A DNA stretch of 64,000 bases. Origin: Symbiodolus clandestinus. GTDB taxonomy: Bacteria; Pseudomonadota; Gammaproteobacteria; Enterobacterales; G038960095. Shown in pieces: positions 53,731-62,428 of this stretch. The position numbers and the translations under genes were made by a program. Numbering within the stretch: position 1 is the first letter of the stretch; each line of letters begins with the position of its first letter. The DNA lies in the NCBI GenBank assembly GCA_038960095.1, contig CP152425.1:1426001-1490000 (forward strand), read 5' to 3'. The notes under the pieces are model-generated. The model ran no database searches, had not been told where the DNA came from, and saw only the letters and a program-made list of their open reading frames with translations.

Positions 53731-54669
53731 CTAACTGGCTAGTAGCCGTTTAGCCACGATTGTATCCTGTTGATATTCGCCAACCCCCAATAGATAGTGT
53801 TCGGTTCCTACCGTCAACTGCACTAGCTGCCCTATATTTTCATCACACGAAGTCAGCATTGCTAAAGGCCGCCCCTGCTGTAGTGTTCTCGCTGCTTCCG
53901 AGGTTATATTCCATTTTGGTAACTGAGACAAAAGGCTGGAAATCGGTAAAAGCAGCTGATCTAAAGCATCAAAATTGGGCTCGCTATTCGATGAACGGCT
54001 ACTAGCAATCATTGACAATTGCTCTAGGGTTACCATGGTATCGCTGGAAAAATCGGCAACGTGATAACGACGCAAGGCAGCTACATGGGCACCACACCCG
54101 AGTAACTCTCCTAAATCATCAATTAGCGTTCGAATATAGGTCCCTTTAGAGCAGTGAATGGTTAATTGTAGCTCTGCGTCTTGATAAGCATCTAAACTAA
54201 TCTGGTAGATCTCAATCTGGCGAATTTTATCAGGGACGGCAATACCTCGGCGTGCATAGTAATAATGAGGCTTTCCCTGATATTTGAGTGCTGAATAGCG
54301 CGAAGGAGTTTGCTGAATAATCCCCTGGAAGTTAGCCAGTGCTTGCTGAATATCACTGAAAGTGCTTGTTACCAGCCGCTGCTGAATGACAGTACCCTCA
54401 GTGTCAGCCGTATCGGTACGTAAACCTAATCGCGCAGTGACTTGATAGTGTTTATCGGCTTCCAGTAAAAATTGAGAAAATTTGGTTGCCTCACCCAAGC
54501 AGATGGGTAGCATGCCACTGGCTAGTGGATCCAATGCTCCGGTGTGCCCAGCTTTTTTCGCAGCAAACAGACGTTTGACACGCTGCAGCGCTGCATTAGC
54601 TGTTAAACCGCTCGGTTTATCCAACAATAGTAGGCCACTAACCGGCCGTATCTTACGGCAGTTAGGCAT
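53731..54669 (-). CDS. truB: tRNA pseudouridine(55) synthase TruB
   Basis: TruB makes pseudouridine 55 in the T-loop of tRNAs and also aids tRNA folding. It begins with GLLLLDKPSGLTANAALQRV, the catalytic motif GHTGALDPLASGMLPICLGE gives the nucleophilic Asp, and YSALKYQGKPHYYYARRG and CSKGTYIRTLIDDLGELLGC follow. Length is 312 (E. coli 314). It overlaps rbfA by 8 bases in the nusA-infB operon. rpsO and pnp, which follow in E. coli, are not here; fldA-fur comes next. Confidence 0.95.
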   Translation of the reverse strand: MPNCRKIRPVSGLLLLDKPSGLTANAALQRVKRLFAAKKAGHTGALDPLASGMLPICLGEATKFSQFLLEADKHYQVTARLGLRTDTADTEGTVIQQRLVTSTFSDIQQALANFQGIIQQTPSRYSALKYQGKPHYYYARRGIAVPDKIRQIEIYQISLDAYQDAELQLTIHCSKGTYIRTLIDDLGELLGCGAHVAALRRYHVADFSSDTMVTLEQLSMIASSRSSNSEPNFDALDQLLLPISSLLSQLPKWNITSEAARTLQQGRPLAMLTSCDENIGQLVQLTVGTEHYLLGVGEYQQDTIVAKRLLAS

Positions 54670-55054
54670 CCACTACCGCCTTTTCGTTAGCTGCCAATGG
54701 CGGTATCACTTGAGACAGCAGTTGACTAATGTGTATCCCTTGTGCGAAGGAGGGATCATGCAAAAATCGCAACTGAGGTATCAGGCGCAGTCGTAGGGTG
54801 GTTCCTAAACGAGAACGAATAAAGCCAGAAGCTTGCTGCAAAGCAGCCAGCCCCTGCTGGATCCGATTACTATCACCTGGTTTTTCAAAAAAAGTGACAA
54901 AAATTTTAGCAATGGCTAAATCGCGAGAAATTTCGACACCAGTCAGAGATACTGTGCCCACCCGCGGATTTCTAACATCGCGCTGAAGAATAACCGCTAT
55001 CTCTTTTTCCAATGCTTGTGCAATCCGCTGAGTACGGCTTACTGCTTTAACCAT
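54662..55054 (-). CDS. rbfA: 30S ribosome-binding factor RbfA
   Basis: RbfA is a KH-like cold-shock protein needed for late 16S/30S maturation. The 130-residue sequence starts KAVSRTQRIAQALEKEIAVI and includes LQRDVRNPRVGTVSLTGVEI then SRDLAIAKIFVTFF, and LRLRLIPQLRFLHD near the end. E. coli RbfA has 133 residues. It sits between infB (48 bases upstream) and truB (8-base overlap). Confidence 0.94.
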   Translation of the reverse strand: MVKAVSRTQRIAQALEKEIAVILQRDVRNPRVGTVSLTGVEISRDLAIAKIFVTFFEKPGDSNRIQQGLAALQQASGFIRSRLGTTLRLRLIPQLRFLHDPSFAQGIHISQLLSQVIPPLAANEKAVVDA

Positions 55055-55102
55055 ACCAGATTCCTCACTATTTCTAATGAATTTATCAATGCTCAGCGGC
55101 GG

Positions 55103-57826
55103 TTAATGAATCGAGCGCTGAATTTCAATCGTTTCAAAGACTTCTATCATATCCCCGCGACGCACATCCGTATAATTCTTAACACCAATCCCACACTCCA
55201 TACCATTGCGCACCTCATTAACATCTTCTTTAAAGCGACGCAAAGATTCTAACTCTCCTTGGTAAATAACCACATGTTCACGTAAAACACGAATTGAATT
55301 ATGTCGACGCACGGCACCTTCAACCACCATACAGCCGGCAATGGTGCCGAATTTAGGAGAGTTAAAGATATCACGCACTTCAGCTAGCCCAATGATCTGC
55401 TGTTTATATTCAGGAGATAACAAACCACTCATGGCCTGCTTGACTTCATCAATTAGGTCATAAATAACTGAATAATAATGCAAATCAAGCCCTTCATTGT
55501 CAATAACGCGTCGAGCTGAACTGTCTGCTCGCACATTAAAACCAATTAAAATAGCTCGAGAAGCCGCCGCTAATGTAGCGTCTGTTTCAGTTAATGCACC
55601 AACGCCAGAGCCAACAATTCGTACTTTAACTTCATCCGTTGATAGTCTAAGCAAGGCATCAGTAATAGCTTCAACAGAGCCTTGTACATCCGCTTTTAAG
55701 ACAATACTAATTTCAGAAGCTGGTTTATCACCTGTCTGAGTAAATAGATTTTCTAACTTAACTCGTTGTTGACCTGCTAATTTATGCTCGCGATGTTTAC
55801 TTTGTCGATAAAGGGCGAGTTCACGTGCCTTCCTCTCATCATGAACCACCACCATCGCTTCACCCGCTGTGGAGACCCCTGATAAACCTAGAACTTCTAC
55901 TGGCATTGAAGGACCAGCCATATTAATGGCTTGTCCCCGTTCATCACGCATAGCGCGAACACGACCATATTCAAAACCACATAAGATCACGTCACCTTTT
56001 CGCAAAATTCCTTGCTGCACTAAAATAGTAGCAACCGGCCCGCGGCCACGGTCTAGAAAAGATTCAATGACAATCCCCTGAGCCATGCCTGTTGGCACTG
56101 ACTTTAATTCTAGTATCTCTGCTTGTAACAAAATGGCATTAAGTAAATCTTCAATGCCAGCTCCAGTCTTGGCAGATACCGGAATAAATTGGGTGTCACC
56201 ACCCCAGGATTCAGCTAAAACTCCATGCTGAGATAGCGCTTGCTGTACCTGCTGGGGATCAGCACCTGGTTTGTCCATTTTATTAACAGCAACCACTAAA
56301 GGAACATTAGCGGCTCGTGCATGCTGAATAGCTTCAATGGTTTGAGGCATTACTCCATCATCAGCCGCAACGACTAGTACAACAATATCGGTAACCTTGG
56401 CACCACGAGCACGCATTGCCGTAAAAGCAGCATGACCCGGGGTATCTAAGAAGGTAATCATGCCATTCTCAGTCTCAACATGATAAGCACCTATATGCTG
56501 AGTAATACCACCTGCCTCACCGGCAGCTACCTTGGCGGAACGAATAGAGTCTAGTAGCGAGGTTTTTCCATGATCAACATGACCCATAATAGTAACCACC
56601 GGCGCTCGAGGAGCCAAAGGTATACTTTCTTGGCGTTCGCGCTCGCTAATCATGTTCGCTTCTAGTTGGTTCTCCTGGCGTAAAATGGCGCGATGCCCAA
56701 GTTCTTCAACCACTAGTTGTGCTGGTTCTTGTTCAATCGATTGGTTGATGGTTGCCATAATGCCCAATTTGATTAGAACTTTGATAACTTCTGCTGTTTT
56801 CAAGGCCATCTTAGCTGCCAATTCAGCAACAGTAATGGTTTGACCTAACACAACCTCTCGCACCAATGGTTGCAATGGTTTGGTAAAGCTCTGTTGCAAA
56901 CTGCTTGGCTGAGGTTTACCCTTACCACTGCGGCTATTAGCTCGCTCCTCTTCACGGGCCGCTTTCGTTTCTGAAAGACGGGAGCTTTTCTTTTGCTTAC
57001 TATTTTTTCCACTCCGCAGCTGAGCACGCCGCCCACTCTCATCATGACGATCTGCTTCGTCCTCTGCTTCACGAGCATAACGGGAGGTCGTAATATGGTA
57101 ATCTTCCTGAAGCGTCGCTTGCTGTTCAGCTTGTGCCCAGCGCTGCGCATTCTCTTCTGCTAATTTTCGAGCCTCGTCCGTTAACCGTCGAGCATTTACT
57201 TCTGCCTTACGACGTGCTTCTTCTTCCGCTTTACGTTTTAAAGCATTTGCTTGGGCTTCTAATTTTTCCCTTTCGGTCGCGAGTAGTGATGATTGCGGAT
57301 CGGCTTCAACTGTTTTTTTCGCACTACTTTTCGGGGAATTTTGCTGTTTTTTAGTCTGCAACATTCTACTGGAAAAGGGTGAACCTACCACGGTTTTTAC
57401 CTTAGCAGAGGATCCTAACAATGGAGTAGTTGAAGTTATGGGACTCGTTGACAGCGGTTGATGAATATCTACTTCTGTCGTTATTTTTGAAGTGTCATCG
57501 ATGGTTACCATAGGGTTCTCATCGGCCGCTACTGATTCAGCAGCAGTACGCTTTATATAAGTGCGTTTCTTACGAACCTCAACCTGAATAGCTTTACTCT
57601 TGCCACTACCACTGGCTACGTTCAGCGTACTTCGAGTTTTGCGCTGTAAAGTAAGTCGACTTGGCGAGGTATTATCCTGCCAATAATTGAGCAATTTCTG
57701 CTTCTCTTGCTTAGTCACCGTGGATGAGGGATTTTTATTCAATCCAAGTTCTGCTAACTGCTGCAGCAAACGTTCCACCGAGATTTGATTTTCCTCGGCA
57801 AGCTGTTTTATGGTTACTTCTATCAT
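55103..57826 (-). CDS. infB: translation initiation factor IF-2
   Basis: IF-2 is the GTPase that brings fMet-tRNA to the ribosome. Starting at the ATG at 57826 (MIEVTIKQLAEE, preceded by AAGGAG; the frame extends 18 bases upstream) it has 907 residues (E. coli 890). Order: IF2-N domain, a long charged coiled coil of Glu/Lys/Arg/Ala (about 180-300), a second IF2-N, then the G domain with GHVDHGKTS, DTPGHAAF and NKMDKPGAD, and C-terminal domains including fMet-tRNA binding. It is 12-30 bases after nusA. Confidence 0.97.
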   Translation of the reverse strand: MIEVTIKQLAEENQISVERLLQQLAELGLNKNPSSTVTKQEKQKLLNYWQDNTSPSRLTLQRKTRSTLNVASGSGKSKAIQVEVRKKRTYIKRTAAESVAADENPMVTIDDTSKITTEVDIHQPLSTSPITSTTPLLGSSAKVKTVVGSPFSSRMLQTKKQQNSPKSSAKKTVEADPQSSLLATEREKLEAQANALKRKAEEEARRKAEVNARRLTDEARKLAEENAQRWAQAEQQATLQEDYHITTSRYAREAEDEADRHDESGRRAQLRSGKNSKQKKSSRLSETKAAREEERANSRSGKGKPQPSSLQQSFTKPLQPLVREVVLGQTITVAELAAKMALKTAEVIKVLIKLGIMATINQSIEQEPAQLVVEELGHRAILRQENQLEANMISERERQESIPLAPRAPVVTIMGHVDHGKTSLLDSIRSAKVAAGEAGGITQHIGAYHVETENGMITFLDTPGHAAFTAMRARGAKVTDIVVLVVAADDGVMPQTIEAIQHARAANVPLVVAVNKMDKPGADPQQVQQALSQHGVLAESWGGDTQFIPVSAKTGAGIEDLLNAILLQAEILELKSVPTGMAQGIVIESFLDRGRGPVATILVQQGILRKGDVILCGFEYGRVRAMRDERGQAINMAGPSMPVEVLGLSGVSTAGEAMVVVHDERKARELALYRQSKHREHKLAGQQRVKLENLFTQTGDKPASEISIVLKADVQGSVEAITDALLRLSTDEVKVRIVGSGVGALTETDATLAAASRAILIGFNVRADSSARRVIDNEGLDLHYYSVIYDLIDEVKQAMSGLLSPEYKQQIIGLAEVRDIFNSPKFGTIAGCMVVEGAVRRHNSIRVLREHVVIYQGELESLRRFKEDVNEVRNGMECGIGVKNYTDVRRGDMIEVFETIEIQRSIH

Positions 57827-57856
57827 GTTGCTCCTTTCTTGCAACCTTTATCAAGC

Positions 57857-59338
57857 TTATTCGCTAAACCAACAAATATTGCGAGCCGCCATGATCAATT
57901 CACCCGCTTGCTGCTGACTTAACTCTTCAATATCGCTTAAATCATCAACACTTTGCTCGGCCAATAGTTCTAGCGTCACAATCCCTTTTTCCATCAAGCG
58001 CTGCATCCAGCTTTGCTGCATAGCCGGCAGCTGGAGTAATTCATCTGCTGCCGTTGGCTGTTCGGTTTCGCTGGGGGGTAATAGCGCACTATTTGCCAAG
58101 GCTTCTTTAACCTGCGCTCGTAAGCGAGTAATTTGCGGTTCCGTAATTCCCTCGATCGCTAACAACTCCTTAACGGGAACGTAAGCTAACTCTTCTAAGC
58201 TAGAAAAACCCTCTGTAGCTAATAGCGTAGCCAATTCATCACCAATGTCTAATTGGCGTACAAATTGGGCGATGATAGCAGCATCTTCTGCCTGACGTTT
58301 AGCCTCTAGCACCTCTATTGCCATTACATTCAATTCCCAGCCGGTCAACTGTGAAGCCAAGCGAACATTTTGCCCGTTACGACCGATCGCTTGTGCTAAG
58401 TTTTCAGCAGTTACCGCAATGTCCATTGCATGGCGATCTTCATCAATGACAATTGAAACCACATCTGCGGGTGCCATGGCATTATTGACAAATTGTACTG
58501 GGTTATCATCCCAAAGAACAATATCTATCCGTTCTCCACCTAATTCGCTAGAAACCGCTTGAACTCTAGCACCTCGCATTCCAATACAGGCACCCGTAGG
58601 ATCAATTCGCTTATCATTGGTTTTTACAGCAATTTTAGCGCGTGATCCGGGATCACGAGCAGCGGCTTTAATTTCAATCAGCTCTTCACCAATCTCCGGA
58701 ACTTCGATACGAAATAGCTCAATTAACAGCTCGGGGCACGACCGTGAAACCATCAGCTGTGGACCTCTTGCCTCGGTACGAATGGCATAGAGAACTCCGC
58801 GAATTCGATCTCCAACTCGAAAGTTATCACGCGGTAACAATTCTTCTCGATGAATAATTGCTTCTGCTTGGCTACCTAAATCAAATATAACGCTATCCCG
58901 AGAAACTCGTTTAACGACGCCACTAACAATTTCTCCAATGACTTGAAAAAATTGTTCCACTATAGTTGCTCGTTCAGCCTCTCGAACCTTCTGTACGATA
59001 ACTTGCTTGGCTACTTGAGCAGCAATCCGATCAAAAGCAATCGAGTCAATCAGTTCCTCAACGTAACTCCCCTCAACTAACCCTGGTTCATCTAACTCAG
59101 CCGCTGCTAAGGTGATCTCTACCGTTGGGTGAGTCACTTCTTGTACGACTAACCACCGCCGAAAAGTTTGAAAATCACCACTCTTATGATCAATATTAAC
59201 TCGGATGTCAACTTCATAATTATATTTCTTCTTGGTGGCAATCACTAATGCCATCTCTAATGCTTCAAAAATTTTTTCTCGCGATACCGCTTTTTCATTA
59301 GATACTGCTTCTATAACCGCTAGGATCTCTTTATTCAT
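57857..59338 (-). CDS. nusA: transcription termination/antitermination factor NusA
   Basis: NusA binds RNA polymerase and modulates pausing, termination and antitermination. It has the N-terminal polymerase-binding domain (EILAVIEAVSNEKAVSREKI), S1 (about 135-200; GEIVSGVVKRVSRDSVIFDL), two KH domains (CIGMRGARVQAVSSELGGER; AIGRNGQNVRLASQLTGWEL) and two C-terminal acidic repeats. Length is 493 (E. coli 495). rimP is 24 bases upstream, infB follows. Confidence 0.97.
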   Translation of the reverse strand: MNKEILAVIEAVSNEKAVSREKIFEALEMALVIATKKKYNYEVDIRVNIDHKSGDFQTFRRWLVVQEVTHPTVEITLAAAELDEPGLVEGSYVEELIDSIAFDRIAAQVAKQVIVQKVREAERATIVEQFFQVIGEIVSGVVKRVSRDSVIFDLGSQAEAIIHREELLPRDNFRVGDRIRGVLYAIRTEARGPQLMVSRSCPELLIELFRIEVPEIGEELIEIKAAARDPGSRAKIAVKTNDKRIDPTGACIGMRGARVQAVSSELGGERIDIVLWDDNPVQFVNNAMAPADVVSIVIDEDRHAMDIAVTAENLAQAIGRNGQNVRLASQLTGWELNVMAIEVLEAKRQAEDAAIIAQFVRQLDIGDELATLLATEGFSSLEELAYVPVKELLAIEGITEPQITRLRAQVKEALANSALLPPSETEQPTAADELLQLPAMQQSWMQRLMEKGIVTLELLAEQSVDDLSDIEELSQQQAGELIMAARNICWFSE

Positions 59339-59362
59339 CTGCTTCCTTCCTACTAGGCACCA

Positions 59363-59818
59363 TCAAATCGTTGGAACAAGATGGGCTTCCCGGATGTTAC
59401 TGAACTCAATGCGTTGACTACCCTTTTCTCCTTGCAAAAGAATGCCCTGGTCGTCTACTTCTTGGAGCACACCTCGAAACTGTCGGCACTCTTGAAGCGG
59501 TATCTGTAACAAAATAACGACTTTTGATCCTTTGAAACGTTGGTAGTGTTCTAGTGTAAATAACGGGCGCTCTAAACCAGGAGAGGAGATCTCCAGCTGA
59601 TATGATCCCGTTAAGGGTTCCTGGATATCTAGCAAACAACTCACTTGACGGCTGACAGTGGCACAATCTTCTACCGAAACACCCTGAGGCTTATCAATAT
59701 AGATCCGCAAAATCGCAGGACGTCGATTAGCCAACAGCTGTAATCCAACATACTCATAGCCCAAAGCTTCAATCGGTTGTTGAAGTAGTTCCATTAAGCG
59801 TTTTGGTAAACTGGACAA
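59363..59818 (-). CDS. rimP: ribosome maturation factor RimP
   Basis: RimP helps assemble the 30S subunit. The 151-residue protein shows LGYEYVGLQLLANRRPAILR, IYIDKPQGVSVEDCATVSRQ and LEISSPGLERPLFTLEHYQR, all typical of the family. The start is a TTG at 59818 with AGGAG five bases upstream, giving the same length as E. coli (150). It begins the protein-coding part of the metY-rimP-nusA-infB operon. A terminator-like hairpin lies about 25 bases before the start. Confidence 0.95.
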   Translation of the reverse strand: MSSLPKRLMELLQQPIEALGYEYVGLQLLANRRPAILRIYIDKPQGVSVEDCATVSRQVSCLLDIQEPLTGSYQLEISSPGLERPLFTLEHYQRFKGSKVVILLQIPLQECRQFRGVLQEVDDQGILLQGEKGSQRIEFSNIREAHLVPTI

Positions 59819-59835
59819 ATAAACTCCTGTGCAAC

Positions 59836-59855
59836 AAAAAAGGGCTATAAAGCCC
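59836..59855 (-). terminator. hairpin plus U6 in the rimP leader (possible attenuator)
   Basis: The minus-strand transcript contains GGGCTTTATAGCCC (59842-59855), a 5-bp stem with a 4-base loop, followed directly by six U (59836-59841). It lies between the metY terminator and the rimP Shine-Dalgarno. In E. coli this interval also holds terminators with partial read-through. Confidence 0.55.
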
Positions 59856-59890
59856 CTGGATATTGATATTACTGCGGTAGTGGCTAATAA

Positions 59891-59914
59891 AAAACCCCAT
59901 CATTCGGGGCTTTT
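59891..59914 (-). terminator. intrinsic terminator after tRNA-fMet
   Basis: On the minus strand GCCCC-GAATGAT-GGGG is followed by six U. The stem is CCCC (59895-59898) with GGGG (59906-59909), extended by A/T pairs on the other side, so it could work in both directions. It lies about 10 bases after the tRNA CCA end. Confidence 0.6.
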
Positions 59915-59922
59915 ATTGAAAC

Positions 59923-59999
<77 letters not shown>

Positions 60000-60098
60000 T
60001 CCAAATTGAGGACATTGTATGCTGCTTCTACGTTTAAAACAAGCAATTTTTTAACTTTATTTTACCAACTGATGTTAGCCCATCGATAGCTGTTTAGT

Positions 60099-60183
60099 TG
60101 GTGCCGAGAGCGGGACTCGAACCCGCACACCCATGGGCACTACCCCCTCAAGATAGCGTGTCTACCAGTTCCACCATCTCGGC
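60099..60183 (-). tRNA. leuU: tRNA-Leu (GAG)
   Basis: An 85-base class II tRNA on the minus strand begins GCCGAGA, pairs with TCTCGGC, and has discriminator A and an encoded CCA. The anticodon loop reads CTTGAGG (anticodon GAG). A long variable arm (GTGCCCATGGGTGTG region) is present, and the T loop is GTTCGAGTC. Lies between metY and secG, as leuU does in E. coli. Confidence 0.94.
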
Positions 60184-60200
60184 ACGCCAGATATCAGACG

Positions 60201-60488
60201 TCAGATATCAGATTTTTGCTGTTTAACAGCTAATTTCTGCTGTCCAACAGACAGTAACGATTCACGGTTTAATTTGCCTAATAATAGACACAGAGCAAAA
60301 AACAGTGCCATTAATAGCCCCGTTAACCGCACCATAAACCGGTCACTACCCGTTGATCCAAACAAAGTACTGGATGCCCCCATGCTAGAGGCTGCCCCTA
60401 ACTCAGCACCCCTCCCCTGCTGGAGTAACACCAATACAATGATACTCAATGCAATCAGCAAATAAACCGCTTGCAGAATTTGATACAT
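60201..60488 (-). CDS. secG: preprotein translocase subunit SecG
   Basis: SecG is the small SecYEG subunit that speeds protein export. Two membrane segments flank the conserved loop: ILQAVYLLIALSIIVLVLLQ, then QGRGAELGAASSMGASSTLF with GSTGSDRF, then LLMALFFALCLLLGKL. Length is 95 (E. coli 110); the usual Ala/Pro-rich tail is shorter. leuU follows directly, as in E. coli. Confidence 0.93.
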   Translation of the reverse strand: MYQILQAVYLLIALSIIVLVLLQQGRGAELGAASSMGASSTLFGSTGSDRFMVRLTGLLMALFFALCLLLGKLNRESLLSVGQQKLAVKQQKSDI

Positions 60489-60623
60489 ATCGATTCATTA
60501 GCGGACAAAAGTCCACCCTTCCCTATTTAGCACAGTAGCCATAGAATACACTGAACATCCAGTAAAAGGAACTAGTTCATTACTGAATCCCCCCCGGGAA
60601 TGTCGGAGACTGTTTTTTTAGAA

Positions 60624-61526
60624 TCAAGCCGCTTTATCGAGCTCAATTTGTTGTTGATAATACCTTATTTCTGCTTCGACTGGGGGTATGTAACCGATGG
60701 GTCCCAATAACCTCTGCTGATTAAACCAAGCAACCCATTTCAAGGTAGCCATCTCTACTTGAGCACGGGTTTGCCAGGATTGGCGATGAATGACTTCGGA
60801 TTTATAGAGGCCATTGATAGTCTCAGCTAATGCATTATCGTAAGAATCGCCAACACTACCTACAGAGCATTCAATGCCAGCTTCTACCATCCGTTCGGTG
60901 TAGCGGATAGAGACATACTGACTGCCGCGATCACTGTGATGGATTAAGCGCTCCCCTTTGAAGGGCCGGCGAGCATACAGGGCCTGTTCTAACGCATCTA
61001 GAACAAAATCGGTTTTGGCCGAGCTAGAGACTCGCCATCCCACGATATAGCGGGAAAAAACATCAATAATAAAGGCTGTATAAACAAATCCTTGATAAGT
61101 CGTACAAAAGGTATAATCAGCAACCCACAGCGCATTAGGCCGGTCAGCCTGGAAATTCCGGTTAACCAAATCATCTGGGCAGGGAGCAGATTGATTAGAA
61201 AATGTGGTTTTGACCCCTTTACCTCGTCTTATCCCTTGCAATCCCATGGTACGCATCAGACGTTCCACGGTGCAACGGGCTACCGTAATGCCTTCACGCT
61301 TCAGTTGATGCCAAATCTTAACAGCACCATAGACTTTAAAATTAGCATCCCAGATTTTGCGGATCTGCTCACTTAGTTTGATATCCTTTACCTGCCTTGC
61401 CGGTAACAGCGACGGCTGCTTTTTTCTGGCGGCATGCAGATAGTAGGTGGATGGGGCAATCGGTAATACTTTACAAATTGGCTCGACCCCGTAAACCTCT
61501 CGATGCTTATCGATAAAGGCTGTCAT
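60624..61526 (-). CDS. IS3-family transposase OrfB (DDE integrase domain)
   Basis: The 300-residue protein has the IS3-family N-terminal HTH_21 part (YGVEPICKVLPIAPSTYYLH, VYGAVKIWHQL) and the rve catalytic core: NALWVADYTFCTTYQGFVY with the first Asp, HHSDRGSQYVSIRYTERM with the second, and DSYDNALAETINGLYKSEVI with the Glu. It ends RLLGPIGYIPPVEAEIRYYQ. Its ATG overlaps the orfA stop by 4 bases; an OrfAB fusion by -1 frameshifting is typical of the family. Confidence 0.92.
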   Translation of the reverse strand: MTAFIDKHREVYGVEPICKVLPIAPSTYYLHAARKKQPSLLPARQVKDIKLSEQIRKIWDANFKVYGAVKIWHQLKREGITVARCTVERLMRTMGLQGIRRGKGVKTTFSNQSAPCPDDLVNRNFQADRPNALWVADYTFCTTYQGFVYTAFIIDVFSRYIVGWRVSSSAKTDFVLDALEQALYARRPFKGERLIHHSDRGSQYVSIRYTERMVEAGIECSVGSVGDSYDNALAETINGLYKSEVIHRQSWQTRAQVEMATLKWVAWFNQQRLLGPIGYIPPVEAEIRYYQQQIELDKAA

Positions 61527-61858
61527 GACCGGCGATGGCGGTCGAGCTCCGCCTGGGCAAAATAAGCGCTGGCCTTACGCAAGATCTCATTGGCTTGACG
61601 TAGCTCACGATTTTCACGCTCCAGAGCTTTAATACGTGCTTTTTCCTCTGAAGTTGCTCCTGCTCTTAACCTTTGATCTCGCTCTATCTGCTGCAACCAC
61701 AGAGCTAACGTTTTAGGATGGCAGCCGAATTTTGCGGCGATAGAGCAGATAGCTGCTCGACGATTCTCATAATCAGCCTCATGCTCTAATACCATCTTAA
61801 CGGCTCGTTCACGCACTTCAGGTGAGTAATTTTTTGCTGGTCTTTTTTTCGTTTCCAT
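61523..61858 (-). CDS. IS3-family transposase OrfA (helix-turn-helix/leucine zipper)
   Basis: The 111-residue protein starts with a basic segment and the HTH of IS3 OrfA (YSPEVRERAVKMVLEHEADY, AAICSIAAKFGCHPKTLALW), followed by a leucine-zipper coiled coil ARIKALERENRELRQANEIL. It ends RKASAYFAQAELDRHRRS. It binds the element ends and pairs with OrfB. Confidence 0.9.
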   Translation of the reverse strand: METKKRPAKNYSPEVRERAVKMVLEHEADYENRRAAICSIAAKFGCHPKTLALWLQQIERDQRLRAGATSEEKARIKALERENRELRQANEILRKASAYFAQAELDRHRRS

Positions 61859-61903
61859 AACTCCATTCTCTCATACATTTGGAAAAAATAGAGTCTCCGA
61901 TAA

Positions 61904-62428
61904 AACCAGTGTGATTCATATGATAGCTTTATCTTTCGCATTGATGCCATACTGCCTACATACTACGTTGCTATTTTGGATACGGCTAATTTAGGCCCAA
62001 AATTCATGGTTTCTGGTGTTTCCACTCATTTCGACGAGCGTGAAGCCCTGGACGGTGCATTGCTGGAAGCTTTACAAGCCATTGTAATTGCTGCTCAAGG
62101 CGCACGAGAAGATCTGAAACGCCATGCTGCTTCCTACAAAAATCAGTCTATCGGCAACGACAATCCCTTCTATCGGATACAAAAAATACTAGCTGAATTT
62201 AACCCTTCACAGTGTGCCCCAACCACTAAAGCAAACCTTCCAGCCAGTGCCAATGAAGCATTAGAATTGCTATTGTCCCGTCTTCATGGTGCAGGTATTC
62301 ATTCCATTTACCAGTGCGATTTATCCCAACCACAATGGCCACTATGTGTGGCAAAAATCATAGTGCCGGGCAGGTTTGATACTCACATCAATCCCTTGAG
62401 AAAAAACAATGTTACTACAAGTACGTAA
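61904..62428 (+). pseudogene. YcaO-domain protein, 5' half lost to IS3
   Basis: Directly inside the IS border the frame reads YDSFIFRIDAILPTYYVAIL, DTANLGPKFMVSGVSTHF and DEREALDGALLEALQ, then MFVAGR-like text is absent and the chain ends DTHINPLRKNNVTTST. This is the C-terminal part (about 175 of roughly 400 residues) of a YcaO cyclodehydratase/thioamide synthase. The E..LLEALQ block corresponds to one YcaO Mg/ATP motif; the N-terminal ATP-binding motifs are missing, and I find no matching N terminus left of the IS. It overlaps tfuA by 20 bases. TTG at 61976 could start a short peptide but not a working enzyme. Confidence 0.75.

Larger units (their letters stand above)
60601..61902 (-). mobile_element. 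IS3-family insertion sequence, apparently intact
   Basis: Both ends carry imperfect inverted repeats of about 19 bases: TGTCGGAGACTGTTTTTTT at 60601-60619 and the reverse complement of TATCGGAGACTCTATTTTTT at 61884-61902. Between them lie overlapping orfA and orfB in the usual IS3 layout, with no stops or frameshifts beyond the normal OrfA/OrfB shift. No clear short target duplication could be picked out. The right end abuts the truncated ycaO, which it interrupts. Confidence 0.8.

Noticed and set aside
60489..60600. N-terminal part of ycaO or a precursor peptide left of the IS3 element
   Set aside because: No ATG on the plus strand in this interval and no YcaO N-terminal motif; it is probably just the secG upstream region.
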